From Mixophyes australis (lineage: Eukaryota; Chordata; Amphibia; Anura; Limnodynastidae), in NCBI GenBank assembly GCA_036250195.1, contig JAVHZZ010000005.1, forward strand, positions 187,156,948-187,220,947: a DNA stretch of 64,000 nt, given 5' to 3'. Position numbers and translations under genes: made by a program. This document shows, one piece after another, positions 23,889-34,108 of the stretch. Under the pieces are notes generated by a model, which was given only the letters and a program-made list of their open reading frames with translations, was not told the DNA's origin and did no database searches. Numbering within the stretch: the stretch's first letter is position 1; each line of letters begins with the position of its first letter.

Positions 23889-24811
23889 GGTCTCTTAGGA
23901 CAGACCTTGAGAACATGTCCGGAATCGCCACAGTAAAGGCAGAGACGCTGCCTGAAGCGCCTCTCTCTTTCTTCTGGGGATAAACGGGAACGTCCTACTT
24001 GCATGGGTTCATCCATAGGCAAAACTGGGTTTTGAAATTGAGGAGCCAGACGAGGAACCACCCGCTTAGAGACAGGACGTTCCTGGGTGCGTTCTTGATA
24101 ACGTAGGTCTACTTTAATACATAGCGCAATTAGGGTATCAAGATCAGAGGGAAGATCCCGAGAAATTAGTTCGTCCTTAATACGGTTGATTAGACCTTGC
24201 CAAAAAGTTGCGACCAGCGCCTCGTTCCATTTCAGCTCTGACGCTAAGGTCTGGAACTGGATGGCATATTGCCCAACAGATAAGTTGCCTTGACGCAGGT
24301 TCAGCAAGCTGGTGGCAGCAGAGGCTACTCTCCCAGGGTCATCGAAGACTCTCCTGAAAGCTTCAATAAAGGAGCCGGTGTTATTAAGAAGAGGGTCTCC
24401 ATTTTCCCACAAAGGCGAAGCCCAGGCTAGTGCTTGACCACTCAGGAGGGAGATCATAAACGCCACCTTCGTTCGCTCTGAAGGAAATGCTCCTGCATTG
24501 CACTCAAACTGGATGGAGCACTGGTTCAAGAAACCCCTGCATTTCTTGGGATCTCCATCGTATTTTTCAGGCGTGGGGATACGCATGCCAGAAGTTGCAG
24601 TGGATACAGTAACCACACTAGCGGACGCCCCTGGGGCGGTGGTAATGGCAGGAGCAGCAGGCAGGGAGCCTTGTAAGGCATCGAAGCGTGTAGCGATACC
24701 TTGAACACATTGTAGGAGATGTGCTTGGGCTGCTTCTTGCTGTTCTACTCGCTGAGCCAAATGAATGAGAAGGTCCCGGGCTGAGGGTTCCCCCGTTCCT
24801 TCGGTAGTCAT
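23870..24811 (-). CDS. gag: Gypsy Gag, intact, 313 aa
   Basis: Structural protein of the retrotransposon particle. Starts ATG at 24811, only 13 nt from the 5' LTR. N-terminal helical segment with a Gln/Ala-rich heptad-like stretch (residues about 12-45), then an Ala/Thr/Val-rich linker. A conserved sushi-type capsid core follows, from RIPTPEKYDG (about 76) through SLLSGQALAWASPLWE to YAIQFQTLASELKW. A Pro/Arg-rich region precedes the terminal CCHC zinc knuckle (CLYCGDSGHVLKVC, about residues 292-305). The layout resembles the sushi Gag family that gave rise to vertebrate domesticated genes such as PEG10 and RTL genes (family knowledge). It ends at TAA 23870-23872, just past the frameshift site. 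No internal stop; the frame appears functional. Confidence 0.95.
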   Translation of the reverse strand: MTTEGTGEPSARDLLIHLAQRVEQQEAAQAHLLQCVQGIATRFDALQGSLPAAPAITTAPGASASVVTVSTATSGMRIPTPEKYDGDPKKCRGFLNQCSIQFECNAGAFPSERTKVAFMISLLSGQALAWASPLWENGDPLLNNTGSFIEAFRRVFDDPGRVASAATSLLNLRQGNLSVGQYAIQFQTLASELKWNEALVATFWQGLINRIKDELISRDLPSDLDTLIALCIKVDLRYQERTQERPVSKRVVPRLAPQFQNPVLPMDEPMQVGRSRLSPEERERRFRQRLCLYCGDSGHVLKVCPKRPGNPSS

Positions 24812-24812
24812 C

Positions 24813-24822
24813 GCCAGAGTTT
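24813..24822 (-). other. Primer-binding site, self-priming type
   Basis: Minus strand AAACTCTGGC lies 2 nt inside the 5' LTR. It is exactly complementary to GCCAGAGTTT at the predicted 5' end of the transcript (25246-25255, reversed). No match to a tRNA 3' end ending CCA was recognised. Confidence 0.75.
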
Positions 24823-24824
24823 AC

Positions 24825-25520
24825 TGTCACGACTAGTATAGCGTACCTGCTATCGTTGGCACTACTCGGAGGAAGGCGCGGAGTCTAACGTGCCCCTGGT
24901 GTTCACCAGGGACCCCCGCAAGGAGGTATGGACTTAGCTGCAGGAAACACGCAGGTCGCGGTCCTTCCACGAGTCAGATAGCGAAGCACGAGAGGAATGT
25001 CATACAGGCAGGTTCGGCAACGGTGCGGGCAATGCAGGTACACAAGGAGAATCCGAACGGGGTGTGAATCAAGCCGGGTCGATAACGTTCTGACAGCGAG
25101 GTACAAAAGGGAGATCCAAAGGGGTAGTCAAGGCAATCCGGGTCACAATGGTCACAGGCAAACGGCAATAAACTGGAGGAAGGCAAGGGTCAGAAAACAG
25201 ATAAACACAGGAACACTGGAACGCTGGAGGACAGGAAAGGACCTGAAACTCTGGCACAGGAGGTGAGGTCAGAGGGACTTAAATAGTGCTGCTAGCCAAT
25301 GCCCTCAGCACTAGTAGTGCTGTCATAGCTGTAGCGCCGTAGCGCTAGTCATCCTGCAGCACCGTAGCGCTCTCTTCATGCAGCGTCCCGTTGCCTAGCA
25401 ACGGGGACGCTTCTGGGTCTGAGCTGGCCGGCCGGGCGGAAGGGGAAGTGACGCGTCTGGTTGCTAGGCAACCAGACGTTCTGTGTGGACGGGCGGGCGG
25501 CCGCCGAGCGGCGCCTGACA
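24825..25520 (-). repeat. 5' LTR of the Gypsy element
   Basis: TG...CA, 696 bp, offset by 4934 from the 3' LTR copy. Minus-strand TATA box TATTTAAG at 25278-25285 and predicted start G at 25255, 30 nt downstream. RFX-like palindromes at 25387-25405 and 25455-25477. Confidence 0.95.
25246..25285 (-). promoter_or_regulatory. Gypsy core promoter and predicted transcript start
   Basis: TATTTAAG (25278-25285), then 30 nt to GCCAGAGTTT (25246-25255), the segment that can self-prime. The start is predicted from spacing. Confidence 0.6.
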
Positions 25521-25525
25521 CCTCT

Positions 25526-25800
25526 GCACCAGTGCAGCTAATCATGCGGTGTTCCTCTCATTGGTACCCCAGCAAATAAAAACCCTCCCTGTCTATCACT
25601 TATGCTGGTGATAGCTTAGGCTTTGCTAGTGTGCTTTGAATTTGCTTGCTGTTATGATCCGGACTGCTGTTTGACCTTGCTGGTTTTCTCCTGTCCGTGA
25701 CCACTACTTATTATCTGGATTTGCTTTTGACCTCTTCCGGCCTTCCCTCAGCCTGATAATTGGCTTTTGCCCTGAATTCTGCCAGCCTTGATCTTAGATG
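25526..25800 (+). mobile_element. Possible older LTR remnant (right half)
   Basis: An AAATAAAAACCC TATA-like box precedes CTTATGCTGGTGATAGCTTA, then TGACC/CTTGC-rich U5-like sequence. The style matches frog Gypsy LTRs. The Gypsy element would have landed in it at CCTCT. Confidence 0.35.
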
Positions 25801-25984
25801 TCTGTTACTTTCTAAAATTGTTGCATTTAGAGTTCCGCATATAGTAAATAAGTCTGTATAAGCAAAGATGCATCTGCTTTCTTATGTCTGTATTTTGAGT
25901 TGCTGCCCTAGTGTCCTTGGCTTCGGAGCTCAACAAAACGATAGAAAAGGTATATAGATGACCCAAACCTAAAAAACGCTGCAG

Positions 25985-27790
25985 AGGAGACACACAGAAA
26001 TGTCATCTTGAGACTTAACCTCAATCAATCTAAAGAACGGATCCTTAAGGAAGCCAGAGAGCCAAAGCTCAGTTGAAAGGCCAATAATTGTTTACAGACC
26101 TGTCTACTACAATGATCCTGAGACACTAAGAATTCAACCCAATAACAAGAATTCTGGGACAATAGCAGACCTCTTACTGGTGAGGTTAGCAGAAGGACAT
26201 AACCTATTTTCTCTCCAGAGTAGAGTTGTCAACTACTTAAAAGGAAGAACCTATATTTTTAAAAAATGAAACAATCAAAATAATATTTTCAATTAATATT
26301 TAAAGTATTTTAACACATTTTTATCGCATTTCACGTTTGCATTCGAGATTCATCATTTGCAAAAAAAAACTTGCCAAAATTATTCAATTTAACTTGAACA
26401 TATTTGAGCTGGTCCGCACATGTGATGCATGGATAGTACTAAGACACTCAGGATAGGACTATACCTTTCTACTGCATGCTCTTAACATATATTCGCATAT
26501 TGATGTGCTCTTAGTAGACAAATGACTACTGCAATCAGTTAATAAATCAACAATACATGTCATCACCTGGCCAGACTATACCACCTACTCCATCAGATGA
26601 GATGCATCTCCAAACTTTACAGTCTTATGCCATTAGTGATTCAATATCCTTCCTTACCCTGAATCACAAAAAAGAGAAAAAGCTAAAATTGCTAACCCCA
26701 TCTAAGACAAGAGCTAAGTAACTAAGAGAAGAATGGTATTTACTCTCAATGACTCAGACAGACAGATCTTACACTAGAATTTGCCATCAAAGGAAACAAG
26801 GCAAGCAAAATGTTAGCAAGCAAGCTTTGTGACCAGTAAGCCCATTCTATCAACCTAGATCAACAAAGGGACATTGAGAAGAATTCCATAGAAAAACATG
26901 TGTCCTTCTAAAATGTTACTCTCGGAAGTGCTTGAGTCAATTTGACCTAATCTAGTAGTTATAGTATTGACAAATGCAGGCATCTGTACTCTCAGAGCCC
27001 TTACTCAGGTACTACATTAAAATCTTTTACAGAACTGTGTCAATGCTGTGACAGAGTAGAGTTGGAGCATATCATCATCATCATCATCATTTATTTATAT
27101 AGCGCCACTAATTCCGCAGCGCTGTACAGAAAACTCACTCACATCAGTCCCTGCCCCATTGGGGCTTACAGTCTAAATTCCCTAACAAACACACACAGAC
27201 AGACACACAGACTAGGGTCAATTTGTTAGCAGCCAATTAACCTACCAGTATGTTGGGTTTTTTTGGAGTGTGGGAGGAAACCGGAGCACCCAGTGGAAAC
27301 CCACGCAAACACGGGGAGAACATACAAACTCCTCACAGATAAGGCCATGGTCGGGAATTGAACTCATGACCCCAGTGCTGTAAGGCAGATGTGCTAACCA
27401 CTACGCCACCGTGCTGGACATATATGCTGAGCATATATTTTGGCATTGTCACCCTATCACCCCATTCTATATTAAGGTATTTATTTTTATATCAGACCTG
27501 AGTGGTTGCCAGTTGCCTCCTGATTCCAATTTCCCCCTGCTACACAGGTTTCTTCTGGATTGCCAAGGAGGCCTCAAAAATGTAATCAACTACATACTTA
27601 TCACAACTAAAGCAGCCATTGTTTAGTCTTGGAATTCTTCTAATCCTCCAGCTCATGAGAATGTTATTTCTAGGATTCAGTCTACAAGATGGAGACTGAC
27701 TGTTTCTCTCTTTACAGATTCGAAAGCTAAGGCTTTATGGTGGGAAATCTTGGCTGCCCAGCAAAGCAGGGATGCAGCAAAGAATGTAGA
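25985..27790 (+). pseudogene. L1/Tx1-like LINE remnant (ORF1 and ORF2 pieces), split by a SINE
   Basis: The plus strand has an ORF1-like piece (LNLNQSKERILKEAREP near 26015-26070). The ORF2 C-terminus follows: a degenerate stretch 26560-27060, a Cys/His-type segment (CQCCDRVELEH) just before the SINE, then AEHIFWHCHPITPF and INYILITTKAAIV after it (27426-27625). Many stops and shifts; 26130-26260 is unassigned within it. Identification rests on the order of L1 C-terminal motifs. Confidence 0.65.
27066..27417 (-). mobile_element. tRNA-derived SINE with L2-type tail, copy 1
   Basis: Minus strand: head CAGCACGGTGGCGTAGTGG, body with TGTATGTTCTCCCCGTGTTT and TTTCCTCCCACACTCC, and tail GCGCTGCGGAATTAGTGGCG, then TATATAAATAAATGATG repeats. 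Inserted in the L1 remnant; possible TSD GGAGCATAT/GGACATAT. Confidence 0.85.
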
Positions 27791-28205
27791 ATTACAGAAC
27801 ATTTCATGATTATTGACATCTTTCCTAATTGTATATTTGCACAATTTGTTGTTATACTCTGAGTTGTGCAGTGTATAACAACAAATTATCTTCCCACTTT
27901 TCTCTTCTTTACCCCAAAACAAAACTTCCATCAACAAAAACTATTGAAATATAAAGCAGGAAATAAGGATCGTTTTAGCTGACTGTGTGTTAAGTAGAGC
28001 AGTGAATTCATCTTTTAAATCTCTTTACAAAGGATCAGTTGTCATAAAATGATTACTGTTGTGCAGATATGCTTTATATCAGTCTCAATGTAAGGTAGAT
28101 TATTATTACCATACAAAGTGAATTTTACTCACTTCAAGTGCACCAGGGATTCTTGAGAAAGAAATTGATGCTTAAGCAAGAGGTACAACTGTATCACGAA
28201 CCATG
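27791..28205. other. No feature recognised
   Basis: AT-rich; no coding signal. Confidence 0.35.
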
Positions 28206-28281
28206 ATTGGGCAGCATGGTGGCTTAGTGGTTAGCACTTCTGCCTCACAGCACTGGGGTCGTGAGTTCGACTTGCGAACAT
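28206..28281 (+). mobile_element. SINE head fragment, copy 3
   Basis: GGGCAGCATGGTGGCTTAG, then GTGAGTTCGA match the 5' tRNA-like head of the other SINE copies. Interrupted by a MITE-A at 28282; the rest of the SINE is largely missing. Confidence 0.75.
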
Positions 28282-28577
28282 GGGCCCGATTCGTTAAGGA
28301 AAGTAAAGCAAAAAAATTTAGTAACTTTGCATCATGGCAAAATAATGTTGCATTGGAGGGGGATGTAAATTTAAAACGTGGGGACAGATTTATAGTTGGG
28401 GAAGGGCATGTCCTAGATTAACTTTAATATTTAGTGTAAAAGTAAAGCTATAAAGTATTTGTTTGCTACATGAAAAAAGCCAGTAATTAACTAATGTGCA
28501 AAAAGATAAACTAATTTGCACCCCTTGCATTGTGACATGGTTTTGTCTAGGATCAAATTTGCTCCTGTTTCAGGCCC
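28282..28577. mobile_element. MITE-A copy 1, TSD CAT
   Basis: Left end GGGCCCGATTCGTTAAGG, right end reversed GGGCCTGAAACAGG (small deletion). CAT at 28279-28281 and 28578-28580. Confidence 0.85.
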
Positions 28578-28599
28578 CATGTATGTTTTTAACACCCCT

Positions 28600-29340
28600 T
28601 AGTGAGACATATCTACCAACTGTTCCTGAATCAGAACAAAAGTCCTAATACACAGGACGACAGGACAATCCCCTCAAATTGAACTATCCTGTCTAAATCT
28701 GGACAGCTGTGAAGTATGTCATGTATATTATTATTATGCATCTATATCCTTTTTTGCACTTTTAGCCCTACTTTTTCTGTATCTTGTCTTGTGCAGTCTA
28801 CAGTGCACTGTATCTTTCTTTGCCCTAACATGCTACAAGAGTCATTGCTTTTTGGCATACCATGTAGTAAACATTGCGCAACACGCTGGGTTTATTCGAA
28901 GGGTCACACTGTGAGATGAATTTGAATTCTTGAGCTGTTTTGTCTGTTGGTAAGTTTATATATTGCTTACTTTCAGTTGTCCAGTACATTTACCTGGACA
29001 GAACCCAAGAGGAAGCAAAACCTTCAGACTGTAATTTCTGTTTCAGCTATTATTAACACTTATGTATACAGTCCCACTGGAGGAACATATTTTCATTTTA
29101 CTTCCCCTCCTAAAGTTGCTGTGAACAGACATGGTTACATAATATTGCTGCTCGGAAAACATTTACTATGCACAGAATCCAGATACATGAAACGACTAGG
29201 ATTTTCCAAGTCAAAGAGAACCAGCTGCTTAGAGTTTTATTTCTGCCACTTGCAAATGGAATCCTATAAATAACAATCAGTTTCCGCTGCCCCAAATAGA
29301 AGAGAGAGAATGTTTGAGTATTAATAATGTACACCCTCAC
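28600..29340. other. No gene recognised
   Basis: Short overlapping frames only. Confidence 0.35.
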
Positions 29341-29657
29341 TGCCTCAATATCAATAAAGTAATTTGAGCCAGGTGCTGCTAATCAAGTGCACTTCATTAT
29401 TTGATCCTCAGGAAGTGCCACCACGTCTGTATAAGAGCAGGTTCTTTGTCAGTTTTGTCTGGAGCATTTAGAGGTTTGTGCCAAGAAGAAAAGACATCTG
29501 CAATGATCTCAGAGTTACTCTTCATCAGGCTGGAAAAGGTTATAAGGCAATTTCCAAACAATTTGAAGACTGTCATTCTACAGTGAGAAAGATTATTTAC
29601 AAACACAGAACACTGAAGTCAGCTGCCAATCTTTACAGCAACTTCACCCAAAGACTA

Positions 29658-30975
29658 TAGTCATGGCCAAAATTTTGAGAATGACACAAATATTATTTTT
29701 CACAAAATCTGCTGCCTCAGTTTTTATTATGGCATTTTGCATGTACTCCAGAGTGTCATGAAAAGTGATCAGATGAATTGCAAGTTCCTCTTTGCCATGA
29801 AAATGAACTTTATCCCAAAAACAACATTTCCACTGCATTTCAGCCCTGCCACAAAAGGACCAGCTGACATCAGGTCAGCGATTCTCTCGTTAACACAGGT
29901 GAGAGTGCTGACGAGGACAAGGCTGGAGATCACTCTGTCATGCTGATCGAGTTAGAATAACCGACTGGAAGCTTTAAAAGGAGGATGGTGCTTGAAATCA
30001 TTGTTCTTCCTCTGTTAAGAACTTCAAGGAGAGAGGTTCAATAGTTGTGAAGAAGACTTTGGTGCCCAAGAACGTCCAGCAAGTGCCAGGACCATCTCCT
30101 AAAGTTGATTCAGCTCAGGAATGGCAGCAGGCAGGTGTGAGTGCATCTTCATGCACAGTGAGGCGAAGACTTTTAGAGGATGGCCTCTTGTGAAGAAAGC
30201 CAGAAAAGAAGCCGCTTCTCTCCAGGAAAAACATCAGGGACAGACTGATATTCTGCAAAATGTACAGGGATTGGACTGTTGAGGACTGGGATAAAGTCAT
30301 TTTCTCTGATAAATCCCCTTTCAGATTGTTTGGAGCATCTGGAAAAACGCTTGTCCGTGGGAAGGAAAGATGAGCGCTACCATCAGCCCTGTGTCATGCC
30401 AACAGTAAAGCATCCTAAGACCATTCATGTGTGCGGTTGCTTCTCAGCCAAGGGAGTGGGCTCACTCACAATTTTGCCTAAGAACACAGATATGAATAAA
30501 CAATGCTACCAAAGCATCGTCCAAGAGCAACTTCTTCCAACCATCCAAGAACAGTTTGGTGATGAACAATGCCTTTTCCAGCATAATGGAGCACCAAATG
30601 ATAACTAAGTGGCTCAGGAATCAAAACATTGAAATTGTGGGTCCTTGGTCAGGAAACTCCCTAGACCTTAATCCCGTTGAGAACTTGTGGTCAACCCTCA
30701 AGAGGTGGATGGACAAACAAAATCCTAAAAATTCTGACAAACTCCAAGCATTGATTAGGCAAGAATGGGCAGCCATCAGTCAGTATGTGGCCCAGAAGTT
30801 GATTGAAAGCATGCCAGGGCGAATTGCAGAGGTCTTCAAAAACAAGGGTCAATACTGCAAATATTAAAGTAATTGTCAATAAAAGCCTTTGACACTTATG
30901 AAATGCTTGCAGTTTTACTGCAGTATACCATAGCAACATCTGACAAAAAGTTCGAAAAACACTGAAGCAGCAATC
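29658..30975 (+). pseudogene. Inner Tc1/mariner element (fish/frog type), transposase broken
   Basis: 5' TIR TAGTCATGGCCAAAATTTTG sits at a TA target. Transposase pieces: residual N-terminal part about 30010-30110; catalytic part 30279-30867 in two frames (RLFGASGKTLVRG; HPKTIHVCGCFSAKG; LNPVENLWSTLK; ESMPGRIAEVFKNKG). The third catalytic acidic residue is kept (DLNPVEN). The second DDE position reads HNGAPN, with Asn for the family Asp. The N-terminal coding region carries a large deletion, and the element stops at AAGCAGCAAT before the 3' TIR. Dead copy. Confidence 0.9.
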
Positions 30976-31370
30976 TTAAGCTACATCCGTGAATCTACAG
31001 TGATACATCAATGTTTGCAAATGTTAAACATCATGACTCTACCACCAGAAAAGGAATGAGGAATCATGACTTTCATGGAAGCCTGGAGAAAGCCCCTTCT
31101 TTTCAAAATAAAATGCATTACTACTTAGGTTTTCTGAGTGGCATCGGAATGAAATACAATACTTCCGGAATAATAATATCTGAGCAGTGAAGACCAAAGT
31201 GGATTTTTTTGGTCTTCATGCACAATGCCATGTTTGGTAAAAAAAAAAAAATACCATAAGAACCTCACACAAACTTTCAAACATGATGGTGGAGTCGTGA
31301 TGTTTTAGAGTTTGTTTTGCAGCCATGGGACCTGGATGCCATGCAATCATTGGGCTGATTCATAAAGGAA

Positions 31371-32741
31371 TGGTTCAAAAGGAGAGGTCGAGATAGGTTG
31401 CGCTTCCTTTAGATATGGGATGCAGCCAAAGAGGTGAACCTGGGGGGGTGTGGAAGGGAATCCCTACCCTCCCAAAATGGAAACTGAATACAAGCAGGTT
31501 CTAGGCGCTGAGTGACATAAGATAAAAGTAAAAATATTTTATTATAATACACACTGGTATATAGCACTTTCCGGCCGGAACATAGAATAAATGACATTGA
31601 AAATGTAAATTACAAATGTACACGAATGTGTGGCAAACAGTGAGTGCACATATGGTATAGCAATTGCTGTATTAATGGTCTCAAGGTCCATTTGAAACAG
31701 TCCAACCCGCTATGAGTGCTGTAAGTGCTGTAAAGTCCATATATTGTTGTAGCAGAATATAGCGGTGTATTGTTAGTTGGTGGAGATACGGTTATATCCA
31801 ATGAAAGTGCCAATATTTATAAAGTCCAAATAACATATGAAATAGATGAAAAGTTCAAAAGTGACTTACATGGCAGATGATGGCATGGTGGTCCAGTCCA
31901 AAGCGATGGTCCCTCCTGGGGTACGGGAACGTCTTTTGCCTCCCCAATTGTAGGTGGATACTTGCTGGAGGTCCCGCAGCCTGTTCATGTTATGGAGGTG
32001 GCGCGTGCGTGCTCTACGCTTCTGATCGTGGACAGGACGCGCCTTGATGCTGCCGTAATGTTGAAATGAATGAACAATGTTCTAGCATGCTAGAGAGATT
32101 CGAATGACTAAATCCTGGCGATTTTATAGTGGATGTTTAGGCAATGATTAACCAACGCGTTTTCGCCCGTGGCTAATGCCGGTGGGCTTCCTCAGGGATT
32201 GGTGTAGCCATACTGGTCATCCTTGCCAATATTTATGGGATCCAGGATTCTTAATCAGATGACGATAATTGGCTGATTAGACAAATGCTCAGCTGTTGCA
32301 TAGTAAGCCAAACGATGTTTATGGCTAATCTGTTGAGCAGCTGAAGTGTATAAACCAGAGCAATCAGTGGTTGTAAGGGGATTCCGATGTGCCGTTGGTT
32401 CCGACAGTAAACAGTGGTAAAGGAGACATAATGAAAGTTTCAGACTAGCAGGGAAAATTGCCATACGCTAGCATGTTGTCCCCAAATGAATGCACTGTTT
32501 GTTAATAAAAACATGATAAAGTGGAAAAAACAGAAAGAATGCATGGTGGTGCGATGGACAATATTAATATGCAAAAAGGACGTCTCACAGTGTAAAATAT
32601 TGCAGAAAAACAACAAAGCAGATGATGTTATTTATTCTATGTTCCGGCCGGAACGTGCTATGTACCAGTGTGTATTATAATAAAATATTTTTACTTTTAT
32701 CTTATATCACTCAGCGCCTAGAACCTGCTTGGATTCAGTTT
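31371..32741. mobile_element. Retroinsertion with ~118-bp inverted arms and 15-bp TSD; probable Penelope-like fragment
   Basis: Flanked by TGATTCATAAAGGAA (31356-31370) and TGATTCTTAAAGGAA (32742-32756), a 15-bp TSD with one mismatch. Arms 31481-31598 and 32622-32741 are inverted copies (landmarks CAAGCAGGTTCTAGGCGCTG and CTTTCCGGCCGGAACATAG). A hammerhead-like motif lies at 32148-32203 on the minus strand. Long inverted terminal segments, variable long TSD and a hammerhead-type motif are known Penelope-like traits. No ORF. Confidence 0.55.
32148..32203 (-). ncRNA. Hammerhead-ribozyme-like motif
   Basis: Minus strand: CTGAGGA (fits CUGANGA), then a foldable segment (GCCC...GGGC with an inner GGC-ATTA-GCC hairpin), GAAA, and the palindrome AACGCGTT. 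An extra A lies between CTGAGGA and the stem, and GAAA is followed by one extra A. The copy may therefore be decayed or the match incomplete. Activity is not established. Confidence 0.35.
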
Positions 32742-33400
32742 TGATTCTTAAAGGAAAGTAAAGCAAAATAAAAATGAGTAACTTTGTACCTTGCCAAAGC
32801 CATGTTGCATTGGAGGGGGAGCTAAATTTAAAATGTGGTGACAGATTCATAGATAGGGTAGGGCATGTGTTAGATCAACTTTACATTTCAGTGTAAGCAT
32901 AAAGCTATCAAGTATTTGTGTGCTAGATGAAAAAACAGCTAGTATTAAAGTTATATGCAAAATAATAAACTAATATGCACCCCTGGCATTGTAATATGGT
33001 GTTGTCCAGGAGAAAACATTTTTTTACTTACTTTCCTTAATGAAGCAGGCCCATTGTTTCCACCATGAACTTCTAGTTTTACCTGGGTATTCTAGAGGAA
33101 ACAGAAGCTTGTCCAAAATTGGATTATGAATACCCTCAAACACCAATGAATTGAATCATTGTTGTAATAAGGAGTAGGCCAAAATTTCCCAAGCATGATG
33201 TAAGAGATTGATATATACTCATATAGAAAATGAATGCTTCATGTTATTGCTGCTAGAGGTGGTGTAAATTCTTGGGTTGTACTTACTTTTTCACATAGTA
33301 TTGTTTATGTTGGCTTTTGTTTTGTTTTTATAAATGTGATAATGTAAAATCTGTTAAACTGTACTGTAAACCAAGAAAATTGTCATACAAATACTGTTTT

Positions 33401-34105
33401 AGGCAAAATCATTCTTATTTGAAAATAAGTGCAAATCTGTCCCAATAAAGAATATTTTGCTGTGTGCAAGTTTACCCAGAAGAGTACAAAAAAATTGCTA
33501 CCAAGTAATAAGTAAATAATAAATCATTGTTCAGTTCCTTAGCAAAACAGTTGAAACTGTCATTATATCCCATAGACCTGTATGGTCTGATATTGCTACT
33601 GTGTGTCTGAGAGAAGTTATATTATTTCAGCAGCTATATTACTTTTTTTTTCTTTAGGAAGATTTTATCAATATTCTCTGTTGGCACATGTGGATTACAG
33701 ATCATCGCTGCAGCCCTTTGCTGCAGCATTAGTTTGCCTGCGAAATCCCCCTCCAGCGCAGAGGAGGGTAAATTTTGAATACCATTGAGATGGTAAATTG
33801 CTGCAGTATACTGCCGACCACTGGCCAGCAATGATAAAAAGACCTCTTACTCATCCATAGTTTTAGATTACACTATAGAGCACAGAATATTATGATGTAA
33901 AGTAGCTGATATAAACTTAATGGCTGAATTAAATGCAGATTTTTTTTGCAGAAGATAATGTAAGTGTTTTTTAATTATCTATTAGATTTGCTGACAAGTA
34001 CATTGTGCTTATTATGCCATATTGCTAAATATTTTTAATTACACTCTCAAGTGTTAAGAGCATATTGGCTTTCATATCCACTTCATTGGAACTGTACAAG
34101 CTGCT
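33401..34105. other. No feature recognised
   Basis: Short frames, no repeat structure seen. Confidence 0.35.
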
Positions 34106-34108
34106 TAT

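Larger units (their letters stand above)
19886..25525 (-). mobile_element. Complete Ty3/Gypsy chromovirus-type retrotransposon with TSD CCTCT
   Basis: Two 696-bp direct LTRs (19891-20586 and 24825-25520) flank a minus-strand gag and pol. TSD CCTCT is at 19886-19890 and 25521-25525. Order on the minus strand: 5' LTR, self-priming PBS, gag, -1 frameshift site, protease, RT, RNase H, integrase, chromodomain, polypurine tract, 3' LTR. The protease-RT-RH-IN order and terminal chromodomain identify a chromovirus (Tf1/sushi side of Ty3/Gypsy). The LTRs differ at five positions (about 99.3% identity), so the insertion is young. Two TGA codons interrupt pol. Confidence 0.97.
31352..33052. mobile_element. 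MITE-A copy 2 (TSD ATT), interrupted by a retroinsertion
   Basis: Left end GGGCTGATTCATAAAGG, right end reversed GGGCCTGCTTCATTAAGG. ATT at 31349-31351 and 33053-33055. Most of its body is at 32757-33052. Confidence 0.8.
29350..33400 (+). pseudogene. Outer Tc1-like transposon, broken by nested insertions
   Basis: The N-terminal helix-turn-helix of a Tc1 transposase is at 29520-29652 (AGKGYKAISKQFEDCHSTV, then RKIIYKH). The frame resumes after the inner Tc1 at about 30980-31340, with a KVDFFGLHAQCHVW stretch corresponding to the catalytic-core region. After the MITE-A/PLE insertion the 3' UTR resumes at 33053-33400 (GTACTTACTTTTTCACATAG, typical of Tc1 3' ends). Terminal inverted repeats were not located. 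Degenerate and non-functional. Confidence 0.7.

Noticed and set aside
29658..30975. Functional Tc1 transposase
   Set aside because: N-terminal deletion, frame break at about 30600, Asn at the second catalytic position, missing 3' TIR.
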